Shown: piece after piece, positions 1 to 7,773 of the stretch
Layout: each line of letters starts with the position of its first letter
Position numbering within the stretch: position 1 is the stretch's first letter
Origin: Solidesulfovibrio aerotolerans
Lineage (GTDB): Bacteria > Desulfobacterota > Desulfovibrionia > Desulfovibrionales > Desulfovibrionaceae
Direction: 5' to 3'
Assembly (NCBI RefSeq): GCF_009856865.1
Contig: NZ_WVUD01000037.1
Coordinates: 1-39,544 of the forward strand
Length of the DNA: 39,544 nucleotides
Program-made: the position numbers and the translations under genes
Notes under the pieces: generated by a model
Told to the model about the DNA's origin: nothing
The model's input: the letters and a program-made list of their open reading frames with translations, nothing else
Database searches by the model: none

Positions 1-1
1 C

Positions 2-112
2 CGGCTGGTGCAACGAAATCTGTTTCAGCAATGTGAAATTCTCGACCTCATTGACCCGCGACGGCAACGCTTAAAACCAAACAATTCTAGCAGGCTATCT
101 CTTCTAAATTAG
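2..112 (+). CDS. possible 3' end of an unknown gene cut by the window edge
   Basis: A reading frame is open from the left edge and stops at TAG 110-112, giving 36 residues that include QCEILDLIDPRRQRL. The composition looks protein-like, but no family is recognised and an open stretch this short can occur by chance. It would converge tail to tail with the dCTP-deaminase-like gene on the other strand. Sequence to the left of the window would settle it. Confidence 0.25.
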   Translation, partial: RLVQRNLFQQCEILDLIDPRRQRLKPNNSSRLSLLN

Positions 113-361
113 CCGGACAGAAATGATCTGGCTAATATCTCCAACAACGATTGCTGAAGTTTTAAACCGTTCGTAGCTCAAACATAAAACATATTCTAAC
201 GGCTTAATCGTCACGGCTGGCACTATTTCGTCATGAACTTTAAATTCATACGCCCTAAATCTATAATGATCTCGTTCGAGCAATTGCGGGTCGAGATCAC
301 CAATATGAATATTTCCATTATCTAGCAACATCTGGATCTGAGAAGTCATCAAATATTGCAT
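104..361 (-). pseudogene. dCTP deaminase-like protein, N-terminal half only (85 aa)
   Basis: The product begins MQYLMTSQIQMLLDNGNI and continues through IKPLEYVLCLSYERF. This resembles the N-terminal half of the dCTP deaminase / dUTPase fold, which has a short helix followed by a 'P-x-E-x-x-L-x-x-T-x-E' strand region. Full-length dCTP deaminases are about 160-200 residues. This one stops at TAG right where the conserved Arg-Ser-Ser-Leu catalytic segment should follow. The start is well supported: AGGAG sits 7 bases upstream of the ATG. The gene lies in AT-rich DNA unlike the rest of the window, which suggests horizontal transfer. No continuation was found in the other frames of the 100 bases left of the stop. 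It could instead be a short stand-alone protein of unknown role; the family call is by eye only. Confidence 0.45.
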
Positions 362-690
362 ACATACACTCCTAATTGATTAATTACATTTTTACATGTT
401 TATAAATACTTGTCAATATATTTTTATAAAACACTAACTAGTATTATTTCAGTGGCTTGCTATATAAAACCAGATTTATTAGACTGGCGCTCAAAGCCCT
501 GCTCGACGATCTGCTCAAATTTGCCGCGCCTGCCGACGCCTGACCCGCCAGCAACGTAATGCCGCCGCCTGCGATTCCTCCTGGCCGCCCGCCGCCAGTC
601 TCGTATCGCCTGTCACGCACCACATGCCTCACGCACCGCCTTGACGCCTACCCCGCCCATGGTCCACTCTCGCAACCGCCTACCGCACCC
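362..690. other. gene-free junction between AT-rich foreign DNA and GC-rich native DNA
   Basis: Bases 362-480 are very AT-rich and contain only the ribosome binding site of the gene to the left. From about 481 the composition switches abruptly to GC-rich. A frame across the junction reads ALKALLDDLLKFAAPADA and stops at TGA 541-543. Its GC-rich part looks like the C-terminus of a native protein whose upstream portion has been replaced. Bases 544-690 hold no convincing gene. Confidence 0.4.
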
Positions 691-766
691 CAGTAAAGAA
701 TTTTTTGGGAAGGTGGGGGTCCGGGGGAGGAAACCTCTTTTTGCAAAAAGAGGTTTCCTCCCCCGG
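691..766. repeat. dispersed repeat ending in a 46-base perfect inverted repeat
   Basis: The element starts with the motif GTTTTTTGGGAAGG-like (here AATTTTTTGGGAAGG) and a G-rich stretch. It ends in a perfect palindrome at 721-766, with two 23-base arms meeting at TTTTTGCAAAAA. Related copies are seen at about 33693-33740, inside tyrA, and at 39493-39544. It lies just upstream of the dCMP deaminase gene, so any transcript entering from the left would carry a very strong hairpin with a U-rich arm. Confidence 0.75.
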
Positions 767-797
767 TTCTCCGCTCCCCCCAACGGAGTCAGCCCTT

Positions 798-1259
798 ATG
801 GACAAGCGCCTGCCCTGGCCCGATTATTTCATGCGCATCGCCTATCTCGTGGCCGAGCGCAGCACCTGCCTGCGCCGCAAGGTCGGGGCCGTGGCCGTGC
901 GCGACCGCCGCATCCTGGCCACCGGCTACAACGGCTCCCCAACCGGCACCGCCCACTGCCTGGACATCGGCTGTCTGCGCGAAAAGCTCGGTATCCCCTC
1001 GGGCGAACGCCATGAGCTGTGCCGGGGGCTGCACGCCGAACAAAATGTCATCATCCAGTGCGCCCTGCACGGCGTGCCCATCGCCGGGGCTGATATCTAC
1101 TGCACCACCCAGCCGTGCCTGATCTGCACCAAGATGCTCATTAACTGTCAGGTCAACCACATCTATTTCAGCCAGGGCTATCCCGATCCCCTTTCGGCCG
1201 AGATGATCGCCGAGGCCGGCATCGGCTTTGACGTGCTGGAGGGCGACCATGGCGTCTGA
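798..1259 (+). CDS. dCMP deaminase (ComEB-type cytidine/deoxycytidylate deaminase)
   Basis: A zinc-dependent deaminase of 153 aa that probably converts dCMP to dUMP, the precursor for thymidylate synthesis. The zinc site is clear: HAEQNVI (about residues 76-82) supplies the His and the catalytic Glu, and [10 protein letters not shown] supplies the two Cys ligands. An early [10 protein letters not shown] segment is typical of dCMP deaminases. An in-frame ATG at 705 was rejected because it would translate the repeat element at 691-766. ATG 798 is preceded by GGAG at a normal distance and gives a family-typical N-terminus ([11 protein letters not shown]). The 3' end overlaps ribD by 11 bases, so the two genes are translationally coupled. 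Confidence 0.9.
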   Translation: MDKRLPWPDYFMRIAYLVAERSTCLRRKVGAVAVRDRRILATGYNGSPTGTAHCLDIGCLREKLGIPSGERHELCRGLHAEQNVIIQCALHGVPIAGADIYCTTQPCLICTKMLINCQVNHIYFSQGYPDPLSAEMIAEAGIGFDVLEGDHGV

Positions 1260-2406
1260 TGCCGATTTCATGGCCCGGGCGCTGGAATTGGCCGAGCGCG
1301 GCCGGGGATTCGTCACGCCCAACCCGCGCGTCGGGGCGGTGTTGGTGCGAAACGGCCTGATCGTGGCTGAGGGCTGGCACAAGGTGTTTGGCGGGCCGCA
1401 TGCCGAGGTGGAGTGTCTGCGCGACGCCGAGGCGCGCGGCGTGGCCGTGGCCGGGGCGGCCATGTATGTGACGCTGGAGCCGTGCAACCATTTCGGCAAG
1501 ACGCCGCCGTGTTCGCGCACGCTACTGGAATCCGGGGTGTCCCGGGTGGTCATCGGCTGCCTGGACCCCAACCCCGTGGCCGGCGGCGGGCTGGACCTCT
1601 TGCGCCAGGGGGGCCTGGACGTGACCATCGGCGTCCTGGAACAGGAATGCCGCGACGCCATTGCTGATTTCATGATCTATAAGACCCAGGGCCGCCCGGC
1701 CGTGACGCTCAAGCTGGCCATGACCCTTGACGGACGCATCGCCAGCCGCACCGGCGATTCGGGATGGGTGAGCTGCGAAGCATCGCGCCGGCGGGTGCAT
1801 GCCCTGCGGGCCAGCGTCCAGGCCGTCATGGTCGGCGGCGGGACGCTGCGGGCCGATAACCCGCGCCTGACCCACCGCCTGGAGCCGGACCACGCCCTGG
1901 CCGGCAATCCCCAGCCCCTGGCCGTGGTCGTGACGAGGCGGCTGCCGGCGGCCGATGCGCCGCTGGCCCTTGTGCGCGAGCGCCCCGAAGCGCTCGTCAT
2001 CCTCACCGGCGCGGCCCAAGCGGCCTCGGCGGCCGGCAAGGGTCTCGCCAAGCTGGGCGTTCGCCTCTACGGCCTGCCCGAGGCCCCGGACGGCAGCCTC
2101 GCGCTGTTGCCGGGTCTGACGCGGCTGCGCGAAGAAGCCGGCGTCTATACGATCCTGTGCGAAGGCGGCGGCGGGCTGGCCGGGACGCTGGTGGGGCAAG
2201 GGCTGGCGGATGAACTGGCGCTTTTTTACGCCCCCAAAGTGCTGGCCGACGACCGGGCCAGGGCGGGCTTTTCCGGCCTGGCCGTCCCGTGCATGGCCGA
2301 TGCCGCCGGCTTTCGCTTTTGCGCCGTAACGCGCGTCGGCGAAGATATCCTGGCCACGCTACGGCCGCTGGCTGTGGCCGGCCAGCTTGCCAGCCAACAC
2401 CCATAA
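1249..2406 (+). CDS. ribD: bifunctional riboflavin biosynthesis deaminase/reductase RibD
   Basis: This 385 aa enzyme carries out the second and third steps of riboflavin synthesis, deaminating the GTP-derived pyrimidine and reducing its ribosyl side chain. The N-terminal deaminase half (about 1-145) has the zinc motifs HAEVECL and [12 protein letters not shown]. The C-terminal reductase half (about 150-375) has [21 protein letters not shown] and the nucleotide-binding [13 protein letters not shown] 1249 lies 7 bases after GGAGGG and inside the end of the dCMP deaminase gene. The overlap of two pyrimidine-type deaminases probably reflects operon packing. No other riboflavin gene follows in this window. 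Confidence 0.95.
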   Translation: MASDADFMARALELAERGRGFVTPNPRVGAVLVRNGLIVAEGWHKVFGGPHAEVECLRDAEARGVAVAGAAMYVTLEPCNHFGKTPPCSRTLLESGVSRVVIGCLDPNPVAGGGLDLLRQGGLDVTIGVLEQECRDAIADFMIYKTQGRPAVTLKLAMTLDGRIASRTGDSGWVSCEASRRRVHALRASVQAVMVGGGTLRADNPRLTHRLEPDHALAGNPQPLAVVVTRRLPAADAPLALVRERPEALVILTGAAQAASAAGKGLAKLGVRLYGLPEAPDGSLALLPGLTRLREEAGVYTILCEGGGGLAGTLVGQGLADELALFYAPKVLADDRARAGFSGLAVPCMADAAGFRFCAVTRVGEDILATLRPLAVAGQLASQHP

Positions 2407-2427
2407 CCCCTTAAAAAAATCTCTCCT

Positions 2428-2472
2428 ATCAAGGGGGTCCGGGGGGGATTATCCCCCCCGGCCGCCGGAGGC
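2428..2472. repeat. GC-rich palindromic repeat between convergent genes
   Basis: A 21-base palindrome (CGGGGGGGATTATCCCCCCCG, 2440-2460, centre mismatch only) is followed by GCCGCCGGAGGC. The same palindrome type is at 31980-32000, 33554-33574 and 39424-39444. The GCCGCCGGAGGC tail recurs at 32128-32139. No T-run follows on either strand, so it is not a standard terminator, although it sits between the convergent ribD and ClpX-like genes. Confidence 0.75.
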
Positions 2473-2505
2473 ACTCTTCTGCCTTCTCCTGCCTCCCCTC
2501 TCCCT

Positions 2506-3627
2506 CTACGTCGCCATTCTATTTAAATATTCAGCCACGGTTTCCTGGTCGATGGTCAGGGTGGGGCCTTTATCCGTGGTCACGAATTTGGGCGAGAGGC
2601 TGGGATCGAATTCGTAGGGTGCGATCATGCCGTTAAAGATCTCGCGCAGGGCGCGTGCGCCGATGCGGCTGTTTTTGGCGGCGGCGTCGGCAATGGCGGT
2701 GAGCGCCGTGTCTGTCACCTGCAGCCGGATGCCCATATGACGGAAATACTCCAGGCATTGGCGCAGCGGCGAAGCCTTGGAGCCAATGAGAATCTGGCGC
2801 AGTTCGTCCTTGCCCAGTTCCTCCAGCATGGAAATGGTGCCAAAGCGCGAAATGAACTGCGGCATCATGCCAAAGGCGAACATGTCGGCCAGCCGCAGAT
2901 ATTCGCGCAGCCGGAACCGCACCATGGTGCGCACCGACACCGTGCCGTCGGGTTTGCGCTCCACTTCCGAGACTTCCTTGAGCCGCCGGTCGTCGCGGCG
3001 GTTGACGAGGGTGGCGTAGACCTGATCATAAAGCTCTTCAAAGGCCCCGCCGCAGATAAACAGCAGCTTGCCCGTATCGATGGGAATATCCGTCTCCACC
3101 TCGCGGCCGTCTTCCATCACCCTGGCCCGGTAGAGGAACTGCTCGCCTTCAAGCATGGTCAAAAGGGCGTACTGGGTGGTGATGCCCTCCACATTGGGCT
3201 TGCCCGAGATGCGCCCGGAAATCTTGTCCACCTCGTCCACGCACACCGTGGCGTTTTCCAGATACTCCCGCAAAGCCTCGGCCGTCAGTTCCGAGCCCAA
3301 GGCCACCTTGGCCCGGGCTTCGAGCTTGTTAAACAGCCGGGTGGTGCGGTCTTCGCCTTCGACCTCGGGGGACAGGGTGTTGGCGTTTATAATCAGCATG
3401 ACCCGAAAACGGTCGAGTTCGGGATGGGCTTCGTAAAAGGCCGCCACCGCCTGCATAAGCGTGGTCTTGCCCGTGCCGGAGTTGCCGATCAATAAGACGT
3501 TGGGGGCCGGCAGGCCGTGGATGTGCTTGTACAGCGACACGCTGATACGGCGTAGCAGATCCTCCTGGCCCAGCACCCGGGCGGCCAGGAACGTGTGGAT
3601 ATCGGTGGGGAGCAACAGTTGTTCCAT
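2506..3627 (-). CDS. ClpX-like AAA+ ATPase lacking zinc domain and ClpP-binding loop
   Basis: A 373 aa ATPase of the ClpX/HslU class, presumably a substrate-remodelling machine. Visible motifs are Walker A GNSGTGKT, Walker B VCVDEVDKI, the sensor-1 region LLFICGGAF, an arginine-finger region MPQFISRFG and sensor-2 IGARALR. It differs from true ClpX in three ways. The N-terminal C4 zinc-binding domain is absent. The pore-1 aromatic-hydrophobic loop (normally GYVG) reads SPEVEGED. Between sensor 1 and the arginine finger there is no IGF tripeptide, the ClpP-docking loop of ClpX. Known ClpX biology therefore suggests it does not work with ClpP. ATG 3627 was chosen because AGGA lies 10 bases upstream and the longer frame adds only low-quality sequence. 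It stands alone, divergent from cvpA. Confidence 0.85.
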   Translation of the reverse strand: MEQLLLPTDIHTFLAARVLGQEDLLRRISVSLYKHIHGLPAPNVLLIGNSGTGKTTLMQAVAAFYEAHPELDRFRVMLIINANTLSPEVEGEDRTTRLFNKLEARAKVALGSELTAEALREYLENATVCVDEVDKISGRISGKPNVEGITTQYALLTMLEGEQFLYRARVMEDGREVETDIPIDTGKLLFICGGAFEELYDQVYATLVNRRDDRRLKEVSEVERKPDGTVSVRTMVRFRLREYLRLADMFAFGMMPQFISRFGTISMLEELGKDELRQILIGSKASPLRQCLEYFRHMGIRLQVTDTALTAIADAAAKNSRIGARALREIFNGMIAPYEFDPSLSPKFVTTDKGPTLTIDQETVAEYLNRMAT

Positions 3628-3793
3628 ACGGCGAACGTCCTTTGCGATTTTTTTCTTCCCTACCCCCTTCGCCGGCCCCGGACAAGCGTCGCCAGCGCCC
3701 CGCCGATCAGGGGCAAGGGCCGGGTTGGTTTTTGCGGCGGCATCTGCTAGCCTTGGCGGCGCGCCAACGAAAAACCAATTGCGCGCACCCACA
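3628..3793. promoter_or_regulatory. divergent promoter region between ClpX-like ATPase and cvpA operon
   Basis: On the + strand, TTGGTT (3725-3730), a 17-base spacer and TAGCCT (3748-3753) could drive the cvpA-pgl operon. A 15-base inverted repeat, TTGGCGGCGCGCCAA (3753-3767), would overlap its start site and could be an operator. On the - strand, TTGTCC-17-TAGGGA is a weak candidate for the ATPase gene. All matches are by eye. Confidence 0.3.
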
Positions 3794-4852
3794 ATGATGC
3801 CAACGCTCAATATAGCCGACCTCTCCCTGGCCATAATCTGGCTCTTTTTTGCCTTCCGGGGCTACATGCGCGGACTGGTCAAGGAAGTCGGATCGCTGGC
3901 CGCCATCACCATGGGCTTTTACATGGCCGGCTCTTACCACAAGCAGCTCGCCCCCAACCTCACCGGCTACATCTCCGGCAACTACACCGGCACCGCCGCC
4001 TATCTGCTCATTTTCACGGTGGTGCTGCTGGCGGTGTGGTTTGTGGCCCTGGCCATCTCGGGCATCGTCAAGGTGACCATGACCCAGTGGGCCGACCGGT
4101 TTTTCGGCGGCGGCTTTGGCGTGGTCAAAGGTGTGATCCTGACCGCCGTGGTGCTCTTTCTCATCCGTCTGGCCGCGCCGGACCCGGATTTCCTCAAAGG
4201 GGCCATGCTAGTGCCGGTGCTGGACCGGATCAGTTCCAAACTGGTCAACTACATCCCGCCCGACATCAACGAGAAGCTGCGCAAATTCGGCAAAAAGGAA
4301 CTGCCTGATCCGATCAAGGCAGCCCTGGAGAAAAAGGCCGCTGCCGCCGCAGCAGCCACGGCCGCCGCCGTGCTGGATAAAAAGCCGGCCGATCCCGACA
4401 AGAAACCGGCTGAAGCGGCCAAGCCCGAACCGGCCAAGCCAGCAGAGAAAAAGCCCGAGCCGGCCGCCAAAGATGCGGAGAAAAAGCCCGCCCCAACCCC
4501 TGGCAAACCGCCCGAAGCGCCGCCCAAGTCCGAACCGGCCAAGCCGGGGGAGGCCAAGGCTGCTGCCGCCAAGCCGAATGACGCCAAGCCGGCGGACCCG
4601 GCCAAAAAAGCCGAGGCCAAGCCCGAACCGGCCAAACCGGCCGAGCCGGCAAAAAAATCGGCCGAGCCAGCCAAACCGGCAGCCAAGCCCGAGGCCGCCC
4701 CGGCCAAACCCGAGGCCAAGGCCGCCCCAGCCCCCAAAACCGACACCGCCAAGGCCGAGAGGCCCTCCGCCGCTCCGGCCGCCACCGACAAACAACCCGC
4801 AACACCCGCCGCCAAACCGACGCACCCGGCTCAAACGGATAAATCATCATGA
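3794..4852 (+). CDS. CvpA-family membrane protein with long Ala/Pro/Lys tail
   Basis: A protein of 352 aa. Residues 1-135 carry about four hydrophobic segments and the CvpA-type start (NIADLSLAIIWLFFAFRGYMRG), a family known from colicin V production and envelope or surface roles. From about residue 165 to the end the sequence is low-complexity, with repeated AKPEPAKPAE-like units rich in Ala, Pro and Lys. It is probably an extended, positively charged region. The tail carries no recognised domain. The start is uncertain between ATG 3794 and ATG 3797; no good ribosome binding site is seen. The stop overlaps the mazG start (ATGA). It is the first gene of a tightly packed run to pgl. Confidence 0.8.
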   Translation: MMPTLNIADLSLAIIWLFFAFRGYMRGLVKEVGSLAAITMGFYMAGSYHKQLAPNLTGYISGNYTGTAAYLLIFTVVLLAVWFVALAISGIVKVTMTQWADRFFGGGFGVVKGVILTAVVLFLIRLAAPDPDFLKGAMLVPVLDRISSKLVNYIPPDINEKLRKFGKKELPDPIKAALEKKAAAAAAATAAAVLDKKPADPDKKPAEAAKPEPAKPAEKKPEPAAKDAEKKPAPTPGKPPEAPPKSEPAKPGEAKAAAAKPNDAKPADPAKKAEAKPEPAKPAEPAKKSAEPAKPAAKPEAAPAKPEAKAAPAPKTDTAKAERPSAAPAATDKQPATPAAKPTHPAQTDKSS

Positions 4853-5646
4853 GCGACATCGACCGCGACACCACCACGGCCGCCGCCCTGGCCGGCCTGC
4901 AAGACGTCATAAACGCCCTGCTCGGCCCCGAAGGCTGCCCCTGGGACAAAGGCCAGACCCCCGAAACACTTTGCGATTACATCATCGAGGAATCCTTCGA
5001 GCTGGTGGACTGCATCCGCTCGGGCGACATCCCGGGAACGGCCGAGGAACTGGGCGACGTGCTGTTCCTGCTCCTTTTTGTGGCCACGCTGTATTCGCAG
5101 CGCGGCGATTTCACCCTGGCCGAGGCCTTTGACACGGCTGCCGCCAAGATGATCCGCCGCCATCCCCATGTGTTTGCCGATTGCAAAATCAAGGACCGCG
5201 AGGAACTGCTGCGCAACTGGGAGCGCATCAAGCGCACGGAAAAGGGTGAAAAGACGGGCCTTTTCGCCAGCCTGCCCAAGGGCTTGCCGCCGCTTTTAAA
5301 AGCCTACCGCGTCCATTCCAAGGCGGCCCGGGCCGGGTTCACCTGGGAATCCGACGCGGCCATGCAGGCGCATCTGCTGGCCGAAAAAGCCGAGTTCGAG
5401 GCGGCGGTTGCGGCCGGCGACGACACGGCCATGGCCGAGGAATTCGGCGACTACCTCTTTTCCCTGACCGAATACGGCCGCCGCCTGGGCCTGAAGGCCA
5501 ATGCCTGCCTGGACGGCGCGGTCAACAAATTCCTTTTCCGCTACAAGGCCATGGAAAAACTGGCCGCCGCCCGGGGGCTTGACCTCGACGCCCTGGATAT
5601 GGACGCCAAAAACGCCCTGTGGGAGGCGGTTAAAGCCGGCGGCTAG
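4849..5646 (+). CDS. mazG: nucleoside triphosphate pyrophosphohydrolase MazG
   Basis: A house-cleaning enzyme of 265 aa that hydrolyses (d)NTPs to NMP and pyrophosphate. Two MazG repeats are visible. The first has GCPWDKGQTPETL, the metal-binding EESFEL and EELGDVLF. The second begins near LPPLLKAYRVHSKAARAGF and has a matching EEFGDYLF. Length and order match E. coli-type MazG. Translation is coupled to cvpA through ATGA. The next gene is a DNA photolyase, so two nucleotide/DNA damage functions sit together. Confidence 0.93.
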   Translation: MSDIDRDTTTAAALAGLQDVINALLGPEGCPWDKGQTPETLCDYIIEESFELVDCIRSGDIPGTAEELGDVLFLLLFVATLYSQRGDFTLAEAFDTAAAKMIRRHPHVFADCKIKDREELLRNWERIKRTEKGEKTGLFASLPKGLPPLLKAYRVHSKAARAGFTWESDAAMQAHLLAEKAEFEAAVAAGDDTAMAEEFGDYLFSLTEYGRRLGLKANACLDGAVNKFLFRYKAMEKLAAARGLDLDALDMDAKNALWEAVKAGG

Positions 5647-5682
5647 CTTGCATCCACCCGGCTAAACGCCTACAAGCAAAGG

Positions 5683-7029
5683 ATGCTGGTCCATCCCTCC
5701 CGCGTCCGGTCTCTGTCCCCAAACGCCCCAGGCCAGGGGCCTGTTGTTTATTGGATGCGCCGCGACCAGCGCGCTGCCGACAACTGGGCGCTCCTCCACG
5801 CCGCCGAACTGGCCCGCCGGGCCGGTGCCCCCTTACTGGTCCTTTTCGCCCTGGACCCGACCGCTCCCGGGGCCTCGGCCCGGCAGATCGATTTTCTGCT
5901 GCGCGGGCTGGCCGAGACGGAAATGGATCTGCGCGACCACAACATCCCGCTGATCCTGGCTTTGGGCGATCCCGCCGCCGTTGTGCCGCCCTTTTTGCGC
6001 CAGGTCGGGGCCGGGACGTGTGTGGTTGATTTCGACCCCCAGCACGTGGCACTTCGCGCCGCGGCCGCCGTGGCCGCCGCCTTTGCCGGGGCGCTGGTGG
6101 AGGTGGACGCCCACAACGTGGTCCCCTGCTTTTTCGCCTCGCCGCGCCGGGAATACACCGCCGCCACCTTTCGCCCGAAAATCCACAAGCTCCTGGCCGA
6201 ATTTCTCGAACCCTTCCCGGATCTGCCCGCTTTTTCTGCCGCCAATCTGGACGGGTTTGCCCCGGTGGCCTTCCCTGCCGCCGCCGCCGTCAACACCGAA
6301 ACGCTGGGTTGGCCGGTTGCCGACGTCCTGCCCGGGGCCACCGCCGCCACACGGACCCTGGCCGCCTTTGTCGGTGAGCGTTTAAACGCCTATGCCGAGC
6401 ACCGCAACGATCCCAACGCCGGGGCCGTCTCCACCCTGTCGCCGTATTTCCATGGCGGCCAGCTCGCCCCCCAGCGCGCCGCCCTGGCCGCCCTGGCCGC
6501 CAAAAGCCACGCCCCGGCCGGGGCCGACGCCTTTCTCGAAGAACTGATCGTGCGCCGGGAGCTTTGCGACAACTACTGTTATTACACCCCGGACTACGAC
6601 CAATTTTCGGCCCTGCCCGACTGGGCCAAAAAGACGCTGGCCGCCCATGCCGACGATACCCGGCCGTACTGCTACGCCCCGGCCGACTTCGAGGCCGCCG
6701 CCACCCACAGCGCGCTGTGGAACGCCGCCCAGCGCCAACTGGTCCGCACCGGACGCCTGCACGGCTACATGCGCATGTACTGGGCCAAAAAAATACTGGA
6801 ATGGTCGGCCTCGCCCCAGGCGGCCATCGCCATCGGCCTGGAACAAAACGACCGCTATGCCCTGGACGGGAACGACCCCAACGGGGTGGTCGGGGTGTTG
6901 TGGTCTGTGGGCGGCCTGCACGACCGGCCCTGGGCCAACCGGGCCATTTTCGGCCAGGTGCGTTACATGAACGAACGGGGCTGTCGGCGCAAATTCGACG
7001 TCGATGCCTACATCGCCCGTTACCGCTAA
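5683..7029 (+). CDS. class II CPD deoxyribodipyrimidine photo-lyase
   Basis: A 448 aa flavoprotein that repairs UV-induced cyclobutane dimers using blue light. Class II is indicated by the N-terminal VVYWMRRDQRAADNWAL and by the C-terminal FAD-domain block with KKILEW, DRYALDGNDPNG, WSVGGLHDRPW, IFGQVRYMN and RKFDVDAYI. The start at 5683 keeps the family-typical RVR segment before the first strand. Its ribosome binding site (AAAGG directly abutting the ATG) is poor, so an upstream alternative start cannot be excluded. It follows mazG by 36 bases and precedes the TVP38-like gene by 9. A light-dependent repair enzyme in an anaerobe implies exposure to surface light. Confidence 0.92.
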   Translation: MLVHPSRVRSLSPNAPGQGPVVYWMRRDQRAADNWALLHAAELARRAGAPLLVLFALDPTAPGASARQIDFLLRGLAETEMDLRDHNIPLILALGDPAAVVPPFLRQVGAGTCVVDFDPQHVALRAAAAVAAAFAGALVEVDAHNVVPCFFASPRREYTAATFRPKIHKLLAEFLEPFPDLPAFSAANLDGFAPVAFPAAAAVNTETLGWPVADVLPGATAATRTLAAFVGERLNAYAEHRNDPNAGAVSTLSPYFHGGQLAPQRAALAALAAKSHAPAGADAFLEELIVRRELCDNYCYYTPDYDQFSALPDWAKKTLAAHADDTRPYCYAPADFEAAATHSALWNAAQRQLVRTGRLHGYMRMYWAKKILEWSASPQAAIAIGLEQNDRYALDGNDPNGVVGVLWSVGGLHDRPWANRAIFGQVRYMNERGCRRKFDVDAYIARYR

Positions 7030-7038
7030 GGAGCCGTC

Positions 7039-7773
7039 ATGTCGTCCGGCCTTGTGCGCAATGTCCTGCTCGTGTCCCTGGCGCTCGCCCTTGTTGCGGC
7101 CTTTTTCGGCCTGGGGCTTAACCAGTACCTGACGCTGGCCTTTCTCAAGGAATCCCGGGAAGCCCTGGCCACGGCCCAGGCGGCCGCACCCTGGCGGTTT
7201 GCCGCCGGCTATTTCCTGCTCTACGTCCTGGTCGCGGCGCTCAGCCTGCCCGGGGCCACGGTTTTAACCCTTGGCGGCGGGGCACTGTTCGGTTTTTGGA
7301 CCACGCTCGCCCTGGTGTCCTTTGCCAGCAGCATCGGCGCGACACTGGCCTGCGCGCTGTCGCGCACGCTGTTTCGCCGGATGATGACCCAACGCATGGG
7401 ACCAAAGCTCACCGCCATCGACCAGGGCATCCGCCGGGAAGGGGCGTTTTATCTCTTCACCCTGCGCCTTATTCCCCTGTTCCCCTTCTTCGTGGTCAAC
7501 GCCGCCATGGGCCTGACCGCCGTGCCCTTGTCCACGTTTTACCTCGTCTCCCAGCTGGGCATGCTTCCCGGCACCGCCGTCTACGTCAACGCCGGCTCCC
7601 AGCTCGGGCGCATCGAATCCCTGTCCGGCATTGTCTCGCCCGAGCTGCTTTTTTCCTTTGCCTTGCTCGGTGTCTTTCCCCTGGCAGCCAAGCGGGTGGT
7701 CGCCGGCTACCGCGCCCGCCAAGCCCGAAACGCCCGGTCCGGGCCAAACACCTCCAAAGGAGACGCGCCATGA
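7039..7773 (+). CDS. TVP38/TMEM64 (VTT-domain) membrane protein
   Basis: A polytopic inner-membrane protein of 244 aa. A first transmembrane helix near residues 7-27 is followed by the VTT/DedA-like core. Family signatures visible include LSLPGATVLTLGGGALFG, then FASSIGATLACALSRTLFR, then LRLIPLFPFFVVNAAMGL. Members are thought to act as lipid scramblases or transporters, and the bacterial substrate is not established. The AAGGAG ribosome binding site is at ideal spacing. The stop overlaps gnd by ATGA. Confidence 0.87.
   Translation: MSSGLVRNVLLVSLALALVAAFFGLGLNQYLTLAFLKESREALATAQAAAPWRFAAGYFLLYVLVAALSLPGATVLTLGGGALFGFWTTLALVSFASSIGATLACALSRTLFRRMMTQRMGPKLTAIDQGIRREGAFYLFTLRLIPLFPFFVVNAAMGLTAVPLSTFYLVSQLGMLPGTAVYVNAGSQLGRIESLSGIVSPELLFSFALLGVFPLAAKRVVAGYRARQARNARSGPNTSKGDAP

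Noticed and set aside
641-669. TTGACG at 641-646 as a promoter for dCMP deaminase
   Set aside because: No acceptable -10 hexamer lies 16-19 bases downstream.
705-797. Longer dCMP deaminase starting at ATG 705
   Set aside because: The extra 31 codons translate the dispersed repeat, and ATG 798 has a ribosome binding site and a family-typical start. Unlike in TyrA, nothing of the fold is lost by using the later start.
2440-2460. G/C palindromes (also 31980, 33554, 39424) as terminators
   Set aside because: None has a T-run on either side; they behave as a dispersed repeat family rather than terminators.
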